Below are positions 34,989 through 45,898 of a DNA stretch of 64,000 nt, piece by piece. The position numbers and the translations under genes are program-made. Numbering within the stretch: position 1 is the stretch's first letter; every line of letters begins with the position of its first letter. Under the pieces are notes generated by a model. The model worked only from the letters and a program-made list of their open reading frames with translations. It searched no databases and was not told the DNA's origin. The stretch comes from Isoetes taiwanensis (taxonomy: Eukaryota > Streptophyta > Lycopodiopsida > Isoetales > Isoetaceae), in the NCBI GenBank assembly GCA_021234155.1, contig JAJEKV010000328.1, positions 186,001 to 250,000 of the forward strand, given 5' to 3'.

Positions 34989-35151
34989 CTTTCTTCATTT
35001 GATAACATAAAAAAAAGTGTGTCAATGGTGTTCACAACGCGTCAAATGAGACATAAAAAAATTGGAAGTGTGTCAATTGACACATTCAATTTTAAAAAGC
35101 GTGTCATAAGAAATACAATAAATAAGTTGAATTTCCCACACTGATGCAGGC

Positions 35152-35432
35152 GGATTTCTACTCTCAGCATGAGATCGTGCGGACTCTCACATTTCCTATT
35201 GAGCAAGACCACAAAGATGGGATGAACAGATTGTCTATTCCCCAAACAGCTTACTGCGGTCAAAAAGCATTTTTTCTGTATCGTTTACAGTTCTGATATA
35301 TTAGGATTTGATGCGCCTGATGATGTCTTTCAAGAAGTTGGCGTTGAGAAATTTGTAATAGCAGCTCAAACAGCTCGTAAGAAATTGACCTCTGATCATC
35401 ATCGCAAGAAAGGCAATAGTGCAAATTGAAAG
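35152..35432 (+). pseudogene. Possible host coding fragment beside the hAT insertion
   Basis: Just after the duplication, one frame reads MQADFYSQHEIVRTLTFPIE (starting within the duplicated ATGCAGGC). After a putative acceptor TTTACAG near 35,289, an open stretch reads SSDILGFDAPDDVFQEVGVE...ARKKLTSDHHRKKGNSAN and stops at 35,427-35,429. On the other side of the transposon, sequence ending at the duplication reads ATGGTGAGCAGATTTCT (MVSRF). The protein is not recognised. It may be a split host exon or chance. Confidence 0.25.
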
Positions 35433-35714
35433 CCCTCTTTTGAAGGAAAAGGCATGAAGGCGTATTCGGAAAGGATGGAATCAGAAGAGCGCACAACATT
35501 CTGGAGGCAGGTCGACTAGGGATTTGGAGAGAATGCCAAAAGGTCAGAGGAACCATGGCGAATCTCTGCCATAAGATCTTCTGGGCATTCCCGCTATTGT
35601 CTGATTAGGGCCCTAATCAGAGATAAGTCTGTTAAATATCTTGTTAGATAAATATGATACTAGGAATATAATTTGTGTCCATTACTAAGTTGCTTGTGAA
35701 GCATTTCCGTTTAA

Positions 35715-35817
35715 GGGAAAGGCCCTGTGGCCTTCTTTCCGGAAGGGAAAGCTGGCCGACGCACGAAGCGCGAAGGCCTGCTTGACCTTTCGGAAAGAAG
35801 GCCATAGGGCCTTTCTC
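35715..35817. repeat. Long imperfect hairpin (~40-bp arms)
   Basis: GAAAGGCCCTGTGGCCTTCT then TTCCG (35,718-35,742) pairs with CGGAAAGAAGGCCATAGGGCCTTTC (about 35,791-35,815) with one mismatch. Pairing continues inward imperfectly (GGAAGGGAAAGCTGGCC with GGCCTGCTTGACCTTTC), leaving a short loop around GACGCACGAAGCGCGAA. It could be a foldback element or a precursor-like RNA hairpin. Confidence 0.6.
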
Positions 35818-35889
35818 TCAATGTAGAGGACGTCTGCATCCAATCCAGCCGTACCACGTGTGTACATCCAGGTGAAAATATTAGAAGAG

Positions 35890-36000
35890 CAGGTAAGAAA
35901 AAGTCAGAAAGGCAGTAAAAATTCTGGAACGTGGAGTAAAAGTGTCAGAAAGGCAGTAAAAATTCTAGAACGTGGAGCAAAAGTGGCGGAATGCAGAGTA
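35890..36000. repeat. Tandem ~45-bp duplication
   Basis: GTCAGAAAGGCAGTAAAAAT-TCTnGAACGTGGAGnAAAAGTG occurs twice (about 35,900-35,943 and 35,945-35,990). No gene is evident. A second diverged duplication (~85 bp, TTCAAGATAnnCGTGCAAAT...GTAGGAACC) lies at about 36,450-36,520 and 36,520-36,600. Confidence 0.6.
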
Positions 36001-36639
36001 AAGAACTTGCACGATTTTTCAGATAAAGAAAATGTGACACGTGTCACTTATTCATTGGATGAGACGGCTGGATTGGGCCCAGCCTTCCTTTACGTCACTG
36101 TTAGTAGATCGTAACTTAGATCATACCTTATTTATGAAATAAGACATGTGGATATTTTGTGTAGTTTAAATTTCAAATGATGAGTAAATTCTGTTTCATT
36201 CTCAGATACTTGTTATGCATTGTATTACTTGAATCTTTAAATCTTTAGTGCTAGATATCACATTGATTACATTGATTATGGTAGTTGTGCTTGTGTATTG
36301 CTTTGATATAGAATTTAAAGTAGGCTTCACATTCAAGATTGCAAAAACTTATTGTTGTGGTGTGTTATAGTGTTGTGAATGCCTTTTTTATATTCTATTT
36401 TTATTTTTCAATAAAAAAAACAAGATCTTTGATAACACGCCGCAATGGTTCAAGATATCCGTGCAAATACACCTCATGTGTAGGAACCCTAATTATAAAT
36501 ACTAATTAACATTTATTATGATTCAAGATACTCGTGCAAATACAGGTCGTGTAGGAACCATAATTATGAATACAAATTGATATAATAAATGTATGAATAG
36601 GCTCAGGTAGAACTCTTTTATTCAATCTTTATTGGCGGT

Positions 36640-37080
36640 GCCCCTTTCCGGTCACGCGTTCTTGCTCATATCTGGAGATCCAGAAGCCTGTTTCAGCTGA
36701 AATTTGTTGCGATGGAGAGCCCTCTCAGCGATCTTTGAGTAGGTATATGATTTGCCATTGATTCTGGCTTATATCTTTGTCAAAATCACAGATTTCCGGA
36801 CTGCACATCCGGCCCCGAGAAACCCTAAAAGCTCATGGTCACAGTGCACGCGTTTACGATCATATCTAGAGATCCAGAGCTCCGTTTCAGCTGAAATTTG
36901 TTGCGTTGGAAAGCCCTCTCAGAGACCTAGGTATGTGATTTGCATGTGGTTGATGCATATTTCCAAAGCAAAATTGTAGATTTCGGGCTGCCAATAAAAC
37001 GCTACGAAAACCCCAGGCGCTCGTGTGGTGCTGGCCACACGTTCGATCATATCGGAGCTTGGGGAGCTTTGGTTTCAGAA
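36640..37080 (+). promoter_or_regulatory. LINE 5' UTR with diverged ~190-bp monomers
   Basis: Two units share TTTCAGCTGAAATTTGTTGC, GATCCAGA, GGAnAGCCCTCTCAG and GTATnTGATTTGC. One unit covers about 36,645-36,835, the next about 36,845-37,010. A third partial unit (CGTTCGATCATATCGGAGCT) begins near 37,040. They lie directly upstream of ORF1. Tandem promoter monomers are known from some mammalian L1 5' UTRs. A promoter role here is inference. Confidence 0.45.
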
Positions 37081-37486
37081 TCGGGGAGTTCACAATAGAC
37101 TTGGTCTCGAGGTTCGGACTTGCGGTAGTGAGACTCTAAATGACCGGGGCGTGACTCGAGGCGGCGAGACAATGGAAGAAAAGCGCATGCACTAAAGAAG
37201 CGAGCGGAGCGGGAGGGCTCCTCTCCCTCGAGCATGTCACGCGGTCAGAGAATATACGAGCCTTGGAGGCAAAGTTGATGCCCGGTCTGGGATAGGTTGG
37301 CAAGTATGGAGGCACAAAGAGACACCCGACCAACGGTAGCCATCCTCAAGAAACAATTGGTGAAGGAGAGAAGCGGATCTCCACATTAGAAGCGGTCGCG
37401 ACCCACTGAATGACAAGCTTTGGGCTGGCCGACTTGGCCTTGATCAAGCCGAGGGTATTGTCGCATTTCGGTTAAGAAGTGAATTC

Positions 37487-38014
37487 ATGGCAACATCTCA
37501 AACACTGAATGAGGTTACCCAGCGGATTGATAGGATCCATCAGCAGGTGACAGATGAGATATCACAACTGCAGAGAGAGCTCAGGCAAGCAGTGGAACAG
37601 ATTACACAGTTGGCTACTGCAAGCGCCCGTCTTGCGGACCATGAAGCTAGAATGCATCAGATGCAAGCAAGGTTGGACACCCTAGAAAAGAGACAACCAG
37701 AAGGACAGGAAGCAGCACCCAGGCTCTCGGCCCTAGAGAAGAGGATGGCCGAGTTTCACCGAGAGATGTATGATCTCCGCTCGGAGATGAAACGAACAGG
37801 TACTGCCCCGGAGGCAGCATCAACAGTGCGCCCAATGCCGGAGGCAGAGGTGGCCCAGGGAATCAGGCAGGTCCTTCGCGAGGAGCAGGATCGCCAATCC
37901 CGTCGGCTGAACCTCATTGTCCGGGGCTTGCCTGAAGATCATGGGGAAGATCTGCCGGCTAAGCTTAATGCCCAGTCTTTGGACGGACTACAAGCTGCGC
38001 GGTATTTGGGGTGA
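37487..38014 (+). pseudogene. LINE ORF1: coiled coil plus start of RRM
   Basis: Open for 175 codons from the ATG at 37,487. Residues ~5-115 are heptad-rich (IDRIHQQVTDEISQLQRELR, HEARMHQMQARLDTLEKR), predicting a coiled coil for trimer assembly. The end, RRLNLIVRGLPEDHGEDL, is the first strand of the L1 ORF1 RNA-binding fold. A frameshift near 37,970 truncates it. The rest of the RRM appears in another frame (TPVVKFDVGPGH near 38,050). ORF1p would coat LINE RNA in a ribonucleoprotein. The 8.1-8.3-kb fragment corresponds to the missing half. Confidence 0.7.
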
Positions 38015-38439
38015 GAAACCCGACCCAGTCGGGGGCCAAACATGAGACCCCGGTGGTCAAATTCGATGTTGGACCCGGGCATCAAGACTCTATTGCTGCA
38101 ACGCGCTAAGCGGTTGAAGGGACATCAATATACTTGGACCTGAGATCTTACTCTAGTGCAACAAAAAGGAGAGCGAGAGGAGTTCACAAAAATCGGGCAA
38201 GTCAGGGCGGGCGGGAGGATCAGCCGAGCTTGGTTAATGGCAAGATGAAGGTGTTTGTACCTCCAGCATGACCAGATGCTGTGAGGCGGTGGCGATGGGG
38301 CGAGGGGACATCTAGACCTTTCACCTCCGGGGGCGGCAAACCCGGATGCAACAACCGGGACCCGGTGCCGGGCACCCACTGGCGGCCTGCAACCTCCTGG
38401 GGGCTGCAGTGCGGGACAACCGCCGCAGGCGGCATAGGG

Positions 38440-41400
38440 ACGGTGTATTCGACTTGTATCATGGAACTGTAGGGGATTCCCCGGAAGAAGGGCGTGGCCT
38501 TGTTGGGATCGCTACTGGTATGGACATCATCTTCTTGCAAGAGACATGGGAATATCGTGGGCATCGGTGCCGGACATCGGGATACCGGTGCTTCGCTCGG
38601 GCGCTAATGCGGCGCCATGGCAAGCGAGGATATGGAGGGGTGGCATGCTACTTCAAAGATGCTATAGCAGCCACGGTCTCGCTCCACAAAATTTTGTGAG
38701 ACTTAACCGCTACTACGTGGGTGAGAATACTGGAGCCCTCGGCATCGTCCATTATTTATTGCATCTTTGTTATATACCCCATGCGGCCTCTAAGTTCTAC
38801 CAAGTCGAGGCGATCACGGATGTACAAATGCCTTAGAGATCTGTATGATGACATAGAGCAATATCGCCCGGCAAGGGCATGTGCTTTCAATGCGATTTAA
38901 TGCCTGCCGCACTCGCGATCGATTACCTTCCGGGGAGAGGCCGATTCGACCCACTACGGCTTGAAAAGCATTTGCACCCCAACATGCCGAGCAGTCTCAA
39001 GATCTGATCACAACGCCTTTGGAAGGGAGTTGGTTCAACTTCTGTCAGTCTTTGACATGGTAGTGTGCAATGGTATGATCGGATGGGCGCAATCAAGGGG
39101 TTTTACTTGCAAGAGCGATAGACATGATGGTGGAGCTAGCGTGGTAGACTATCTCCTTGCTCGGTCGTAGGACTTGACATGATCAGCGAGCTCTCAATTG
39201 GCACACCGAGCGAGGAGATGAGGAGGCTTTGTGGGACCACTATCCACTTTATGTCACTGGATTGGAAGCACTTTCGGTGAGCGCAATCCACGAGTAGAAA
39301 CCATCGGGGGTTGAGATACATCCCCGACTATCGAAAGCAAAGCGGAATATGAGTGCGTGTTGGAGCGTGAACTGCAAAGGGATTGATGCCCTTTGCACGC
39401 GTTACATGATAGGTGGGAATGGCTTGTAAATGCCTTACTCCGCGGCCCGGCTAGTGCATGCTTTGCGGCGAGGGATCGCTTCGCGAATGGACACCTTGAT
39501 TCCCTCGAGAATCCCCTGGTTTGGCCGAAAGTGCAAGGCTCTAAAGACCCAACTACGCTCGTCACCGGATCCACAATTGCGGCGGCCCAGCCATTCAGGA
39601 CTATAGAGCATTCTTGAAATCCAAAAAGCATGCGTACATTGCAGACCATCAGCAGCGCATGTTTGATTTGTTGATGGCCGAGCCGAAAGCCTTCTGGCAT
39701 AGGGTGTTGTACAAGAGGCATCAACCACCCGGCAATATTACCGTAGACCAAGTGGATGCATCGCTTGGAGGAGGCTGTATGATCCCCCGGGGCATTTGCT
39801 TTGGGGTTCCGATCGGTAGTAGGAGAAATCTTTGCAGCTCACGGAGGAAGACATCCAACAGGGCCTTAGACACCTGGCTAATGGCAAAGCGAAGGACTTG
39901 CAGGGACTTCAAGCCGAGTTATTGAAATGGGGTGGGCCAGCTTTGCTAGGGCCTCTGACAGCGATTATTAACCAGGCCATAAGGAGGGCCTCCGGGAGAG
40001 TGGATGGTTAGCAAGGTCACCCCAATTCATAAGGCAGTGTGAGGATGATTATTGAACTACCGCATGATCATGGTGAGCCCATTACCATAAAAGCTTTTAG
40101 CGGTGTGGTGGAGAAGAAGTTAACTCGGTGGGCTGAGGAAGGCCGAGTGCGTGTAGTTGGTCAGCGGGGTTTCGCCCCGCCCACTCCCTGTCGACCATAT
40201 ATTCACTCTCGAGAATCCTTATGGAAGCCGCCAATTCGCACTGCAGTGACCTGTACTCTGTTTAGTAGATTTCAAGGCGGCATATGATACGGTCCCTCGG
40301 GACTGTTGTGGCGGCATTTTGCGGTATTTGCATGCCCCCAGGACTTACAAAATGTCATCTATAGACTCTATGATGGGATATATCTTTGCATTGCATCGGA
40401 TCGAAGTTGCTAGCACCATAGGGGTTAAGCAGGGATGTCCGTTATCTCCAACGCTCTTTGGTCTCTACATTGACAAGTTGGAGACTTGGATGCAAGAACA
40501 TGGGGCGGTGGCCCAGCTACCGAGAGGCATACGGTATAAGGCAATTGCTCTATGCGGATGATGTAGACTTGCTATCCCATACAGCCGGGAGTATCAGCAG
40601 CATTTGGGCGCTCTTAGTGGGTTGTGGTGACAAAGGAATGGCCGGTGAAACTGCAAGAAAACTAAGCTCTGGCAGTCCTCTCCCTCAAACATGATATCCC
40701 AGATCTCTATTACGGAGGATGAAGGTGGATGTTGTAAGGACCTTCAAGTATCTCGGGAATCGACTTTTGCGCTAGCATGTTATGGGATTTGTGTGGAAAG
40801 GCAGATTCGGGTTGTGGGATGGAAAGCCCTCATATGCTATGCGAGAATAGCCGCTCTGAGAATAGACCTATGTGACTGGGCACGTAGAGCACACCTGTTC
40901 AGAGCACTCGTTGAACCAGTATTGTTGTATGGGGTAGAGGTCTGGGGTCCAGCAATTAGCAAGAACACCTGGGATAAGCTAGAGAGGGTGCAAAAGGCCT
41001 TCTTAACATACAGTCTAGGTATCAAGAACACGGTGCCTTATCAGATTTTGCTATATGAGACTGGGTTCTGGCCCCTGCAACATTCCGCTATGCGCAGACA
41101 TCTTGCATATTTCCACAAGGTCACCAGCATGGATGCACAACGTCTTCCCCCGAGGGCTTTGTTATTGGCACAAGAGCCACAACGACTGAAGAGGGTATGG
41201 CAGGAGCACTGTCAGGGGTGGTTCGCAACGTGGTCTATAGACTACCAGCAGATTGTGGCTATGCGATGCCCAGGACGTGCACACTGAAATGCGCTTTGCC
41301 ACCACTCTGTGGGATGCAACCACTCGTGCAAAGCCTAAAACAGAGCACTACCACACGCAAGTTAATCCAACACTGGAACATGGCCCACACCAGTACTTGA

Positions 41401-41741
41401 AAGCGCATATATCTATGAAGAAACGGAGAGCTATTGCCTCCGTGAGGACGGGGTCCCATCATCTCAGAATTGAAACAGGTCGTTGGACTACAGATGGAGG
41501 GCAGAGAATCCCCCGGCATGAGAGAATATGCCAGTGTTGCCACATGCGGACAGTAGAGGATGAGCACCATGCTCTGCAAGAGTGTCCGGCATATACGCAT
41601 ATCCGAGCAACACATGCTGATCTTAGATGCTCTGAGGCACCGCTGCATCAATTGCTGGCATCGCCAATGGTTGCACGTCTCGCATCCTACATTTTGCAAG
41701 TCTCTACCGTTAGAGAATCCCTTACAGGACAAGGGATCTGA
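38440..41741 (+). pseudogene. LINE ORF2: endonuclease, RT, C-terminal zinc motif
   Basis: The endonuclease is represented by MDIIFLQETWE (38,521) and GYGGVACYFKDA. Its C-terminus is SRSDHNAFGREL and DGGASVVDYLLAR (about 38,990-39,165). The RT is represented by GVKQGCPLSPTLFGLYIDKL (40,420-40,480) and LLYADDVDLLSHT (catalytic YADD, 40,548-40,590). Then come YGVEVWGPAISKNTWDKLER (40,930) and CQCCHMRTVEDEHHALQECP (41,530-41,590), the C-terminal Cys/His motif. The last 162-codon ORF (41,253-41,741) is intact. Frameshifts occur throughout, yet the YADD catalytic box survives, unlike in the minus-strand copy. Confidence 0.85.
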
Positions 41742-41935
41742 GAGCCTACTACCAGGGTTTTTCCTCCCATGTGGGGGTTTTTTCATCCCAGTAGTAGGGA
41801 CACATTGTACAGTAGCATTTGTCTTTTTGGTGTGGTTTTATCTGCTTTGTGTACTGCATGTACCGTCTCATAGGTCAAGTTTGGCCTCCGCGGACGTTAA
41901 AATATACTTCCTTCCTTCCTTCCTTCCTTTATTAT

Positions 41936-43026
41936 TTCAATTTATTGTCATGATGGATAAGGATTCTGAGGATCATATGCATCTCTTTGTATCGGAAAAG
42001 GGGGTAGAGGCTTAGAAGCATATGAATCCAATGTGCATAAGAACACACCTCGCTATGGGTAATGCCTACCAACGGAGCTGGATAAAGGAGATGCATGAAC
42101 ATTTGTTAGTATTAGCCAATGTCGCAGTCACTACATGTAGGTTGTGCATTGGACCATTAGGAACTAGTTGTGACTTAGGCCTAATACAATAGTGGATAAT
42201 TTGACACCTCTTATTGCCACATAAAAATGAACTTACCATTTCAAAACTAACACAATGATAAAATTGTGGTGTTGACTATTTCCTTCAATTTCAGGCAATC
42301 AATTGAATCTTGGTTTATGGGACATCAAAGTGCATAGCAATTAAATATTGAAGTGTCTTGCTATAATGTGGAAAACTTGGAAACATGGCCCGAACTCCCG
42401 ATGGTTTTGAGACATATAAAGTTGGAGTGTTTATTTTGGGCAATCTTTTACCCAAAATCATATGTTCTTTCTGCTCTTATATATAGGATCTACACTTTTC
42501 ATGGCATCAAAAGGTTTCTCAGTGGTTTTTTTAAGGTTGTGTGCATGGCATGGAAAAAGATTCACTTCCTCTTGAAGCGATCCATCTTTTGTAGGAATGT
42601 TCATGTGTCTGGTTTGTGGCCTGCTATTTGCAACCTGAAGACGACTACATCAAGTTGAATCTGTGCAGGCAAACCCATTTTGTATATATAGTTGTTGTTC
42701 TTCAATTCTCTTACTACCCTTTTTTTTGTGAAATGCTATAACTTGTAAAATTTTAAATGGCAATATACAAAATTGAGGCTAAAGTCTGGGAATACTAAGT
42801 AATGGCATAGAAGCCGACCTGAACGCCTCCAAAGGAGGGAGCAAGAACAAGTTTAAAGCACTTTAAACACCATTATTGAAGTTTTAAAGGCACCAAATTG
42901 TATCAAGAGTTTACAAAGCAAAATCCAGATAGAAAATTGATCATCCAAAACCCCATCAAAGGTGATGATTGCATTAGGCTGGTGATATTGTTTGGTTTTG
43001 CCCCTGGGGCTTTGTAGTTGGCTGGT
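41936..43026. other. Spacer, nothing recognised
   Basis: AT-rich sequence between the LINE tail and the gypsy LTR. ORFs here (for example 42,353-42,658) have no recognisable features. Confidence 0.45.
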
Positions 43027-43802
43027 TGTTACGGTCCAAGGCCAAGTCGCACTTGCAGACCTTCCTTGGGAGTGCCACTAGGTGGCCTGGGAATGTTCCA
43101 CAGGTGCGTTACCGCCTAGGGCGATGTATAGGTTATTTTTAAATGGCAATTGTTTCATATGTTAACTTGCAATTTAAATATACTGTTAATGTGGAACCTT
43201 TTAAATGTGAAACCATTGAAGTTGGGGGTCCAAGTGGTAGAACCCCACTGGTTGGAAGGTTTTAAAAGGAAAATCCCTTAGCCTCATCCTGATACAGGTC
43301 GGCCAGATCTGCTGAAAAAGGGTCGGATCCAGCAATAGGCTAGCTATTTTGAGCTGGAAAAGGGGCTGAGACCTTTTCTGGTCTATTCTTAGTGATTCTA
43401 TTCTTATATAAGAGATTGGGTCGAGTTTAAGGAAGCCCATAGCAGCCTTGGAGCGGCATGGAGGATTTCTGATTCAAGCCCATAGCCTGTGCTTTGGTGG
43501 GTTTTATATTTGATCCTTCGTTGTGTGATATTTGGGGACCATTTCGACCCTATTGGGATTGTTTCCAAGTTCTCTTTGTTTGTTTGGGAAATTGCGCATC
43601 GGTCTTGTGTTTGCTCTAGTGTTGAGCAATATTGCTACTGCAATATTAGTTCTAGTGATAGAACTTCTTGAAGCAGGGCTTCAGCCTAATCCTGGGGATT
43701 AGTTATTCAGTTGTGCGTGGGGTGTTATAAGAACTCAAGGCTGCCGGGAACCCGGGGAGTTCAAGGTAGTGCAATTGATCCTACTTTTTGTAGGCTGTGA
43801 CA
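43027..43802 (+). mobile_element. Gypsy 5' LTR (776 bp) and primer-binding site
   Basis: Begins TGTTACGG and ends GCTGTGACA, so the termini TGTTAC/GTGACA are inverted as in gypsy LTRs. The primer-binding site TTGGTATCAGAGCATGG follows at 43,805, matching initiator-Met tRNA. The left boundary is inferred from the terminal motif, because the second LTR is not in the window and no target duplication can be tested. Confidence 0.55.
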
Positions 43803-43830
43803 ATTTGGTATCAGAGCATGGTTCTGAGCC

Positions 43831-45192
43831 ATGGCTGATCCAACGGAAGGAATGGCACAAACAATCGATGGTCTGCCAGCTGTGGCATTGACCGATGGTA
43901 TAATACCAGCACTCTAGGATATCCACCCGGAGGACCTGCCTGTATTCGACTTTGAGATGTTACTGCAGGCACGATCCAATGCAGAGTTATCAATACCTCC
44001 TATAACTCTAGTTAATCCAGTATCTATGGAAATTGCAATTAATATACCGCCTACTATTAGAACCAAACACCACGGGGGTATTTCAGTTCCACAAAGAGGC
44101 TTAGCAGTTAGTAGGGAAGGTGTTGTTACTAGATTCTGGGAACAATACTCCTACAACACCAATACTGACGATTGCAACAGTAGCTACTGCTACATAAGGG
44201 GATTCCCAGGATGAGCAATCTCTAATTGCTAAAACCCTAGATAACATGCAAAGGCAAATGAACCGGTGGATTCTTGAGAGCGTTGCCCGAGAGCAACATT
44301 TTAAGGAGTCCCTTGAACAGTTCATGCAGAATTCTAGAAATGTTGGCAACAACCCTTCAACCCAAACGGTACGGGGTACTGCTAGGGGACGAGCAGATAC
44401 GAGTGCATCACTTGAGGTTGGTCGCACTGTGCCAGATACGGCAAACCCAGCTGTTGGTGAGTCTTCTGAAGAGACTTTGAATGGACTTTCTGAGGAGGAG
44501 ATCAAGGCTCTTGAGAAGATGAAGATGTCAGAATTCGATGGAACTGGTACGCCAGAGGATGTTATGCTCTGGTTAGGTCGCATGAAATTATATTATACGG
44601 CTACTAAAAAAGACGATACAGCAAAGGTGTTGCACGCTTCTCTTAAGCTGAAAGGTGCTGGTGCTTCATGGTGGGCTATTCACACTGACAGTAGAAAGGC
44701 CTTTCAGTCTTGGACCGATTTTTGTAAACGATTTAAAGATGAGTATGCACCTCATTTTGATAGTCATCGTGCACTAATATCACTCAGGGAATCGGTGCAA
44801 ATCGGAACTTTACAGGAGTATGTTAGTAAGCTCTGATGGTTGTTTGCGAGACTTCCCGACGTTACCCCAAATGAGGGTGGACCACTTTGCGAACGGTCTA
44901 AAGGAAGTCAATATTAAGACACAACTCTTGCAAGCAGAACTCAAAGGCTTTGAGGAAGCAGTTGAGCTTCCAAGAAAATTAGTTGGTCATGAGGAACCTC
45001 AAAAGACCAAGAAAAGTTTTGATTGGAAGTCAAAACGAACTGAAAATTCCGCGGATGGAGCATCATCTGCTAAGAAGAGAAAATAAAATCAGTCAAACAA
45101 AAAGGCTGCGGGGTAGTCTAAAGATTGCAGTTAGAAAAAAGCAGCTATGAAGTGTTATAACTGCCAGGGCATGGATCATTACACGAGGTCAC
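43831..45192 (+). pseudogene. Gypsy gag with zinc knuckle
   Basis: The ATG at 43,831 (MADPTEGMAQTIDGLP) follows the primer-binding site. A TAG near 43,915 and a frame change near 44,215 break the N-terminus. The 196-codon ORF at 44,246 holds the Retrotrans_gag fold: MKMSEFDGTGTPEDVMLWLG, KLKGAGASWWAIHTDSRKAF, SWTDFCKRFKDEYAPHFDSH. A further shift near 44,834 leads to the C-terminal part and a zinc knuckle KCYNCQGMDHYTR (about 45,149-45,187). The knuckle lacks its last Cys because the PPR segment begins there. Gag forms the particle and binds element RNA. Confidence 0.85.
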
Positions 45193-45898
45193 ATCCTCAA
45201 AGCATGCTCCAGCATTGCAGAACTAAGGAAGGGCAAGTGGATTCATGCCTGTTTGTTGGCATCTGAATTTCACTCTATTTCTGTAATCAAGACTATGATT
45301 ATTAACATGTACATAAGCTGTGGGCATATAAAAGGTGCTCGTGAAGTATTTGAAAGAACAGGCATACAAAGTGTAGTTTCATGGAATGCGATCATTGCAG
45401 GGAACGTGGGAAATGCGAACCACAAGGAGGTCAGAAATCGATTGGACAAATGTGTCGGAGAGGCATAAAACCAGACAAGTTTAATTTCATTGCCATTCTT
45501 GGTGCATGTGCTAATGCAAGAGCTGCTGTGAATGGTACATATGTTCATGTCATTATCATCAAATCCGGATTTGAAGGCGAAATTCTAATAGGAAACACCC
45601 TTCTAGACATGTACGGCAAATGTGGAAATACAGAGATTGTATGTTGGCTCTTTCAAAGGATGCATGAGCATGATATTGCCTCATGGAATGCTGTCATTAA
45701 TGCATATGCACAAAATGGTCGTGGCAAAGAAGCCCTTGGTTTGTTCAAGATAATGGGCCAGGAAGGCATCAAGCCAAATGATATCACATTTCCAACTACC
45801 ATTTATGCTTGTGCGAGCATGCTAGCTTTTGAACAAGGGAAACTACTTCATTTTGAAGTTATGCAAAATGGATTTGAGTCAAACATTTGTGTGTCAAC
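45193..45898 (+). pseudogene. PLS-type pentatricopeptide-repeat gene fragment inside gypsy
   Basis: Reads ILKACSSIAELRKGKWIHAC...IINMYISCGHIKGAREVF...VVSWNAIIAG. After a single frameshift near 45,447 it continues MCRRGIKPDKFNFIAILGAC...LIGNTLLDMYGKCGNTEIVC...DIASWNAVINAYAQNGRGKE, then GIKPNDITFPTTIYACASM and FESNICVST. This is about five consecutive P, L and S motifs of a plant organellar RNA-binding PPR protein, with no N- or C-terminus of the gene. It ends exactly where the gypsy frame (QPKPQKPKK) resumes. PPR proteins bind mitochondrial or plastid RNA for editing or processing. The donor gene is not in the window. Confidence 0.9.

Larger units (their letters stand above)
31604..35143. mobile_element. 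hAT-like non-autonomous DNA transposon, 3.54 kb
   Basis: The ends are inverted repeats, CAGTGTGGGAAtTTgacac on the left and the reverse complement of gttgaAtTTCCCACACTG on the right. They are flanked by the exact 8-bp duplication ATGCAGGC (31,596-31,603 and 35,144-35,151). An 8-bp duplication plus CAG-type termini is diagnostic of the hAT superfamily. The sub-terminal ~180 bp at each end carry many [GC]TGTCA(A) motifs on both strands (for example GTGTCATTTGACAC left, GTGTCAATTGACAC right), plausible transposase-binding sites. There is no transposase ORF. The interior is almost entirely two copies of a 1.47-kb module. Confidence 0.85.
36640..41935 (+). mobile_element. L1-clade LINE, near full length but decayed
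   Basis: Order: repeated 5' monomers (36,640-37,080), ORF1 (37,487-38,014), ORF2 pieces (about 38,440-41,741), then a 3' UTR with CCAGGGTTTTTCCTCC...GGGGGTTTTTTCATCC and TCATAGGTCAAGTTTGGCCT, ending in (TTCC)4 at 41,909-41,929. The element is homologous to the minus-strand LINE at 19.7-24.6 kb: both encode LSPTLFGLYID and a similar C-terminal Cys/His motif. Frames shift often, so it is not active. The 5' boundary is estimated. Confidence 0.85.

Noticed and set aside
31604-35143. Possible satellite DNA or CRISPR-like array made of GAATCT units
   Set aside because: Unit spacing is irregular and spacers are not unique sequences of constant length; the block lies inside a TIR element with an 8-bp target duplication. 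It is not a CRISPR array.
41905-41935. (TTCC)n as an ordinary microsatellite
   Set aside because: It sits exactly at the end of the LINE 3' UTR, as other short tandem tails do for related LINEs in this window, so it is treated as the LINE tail.
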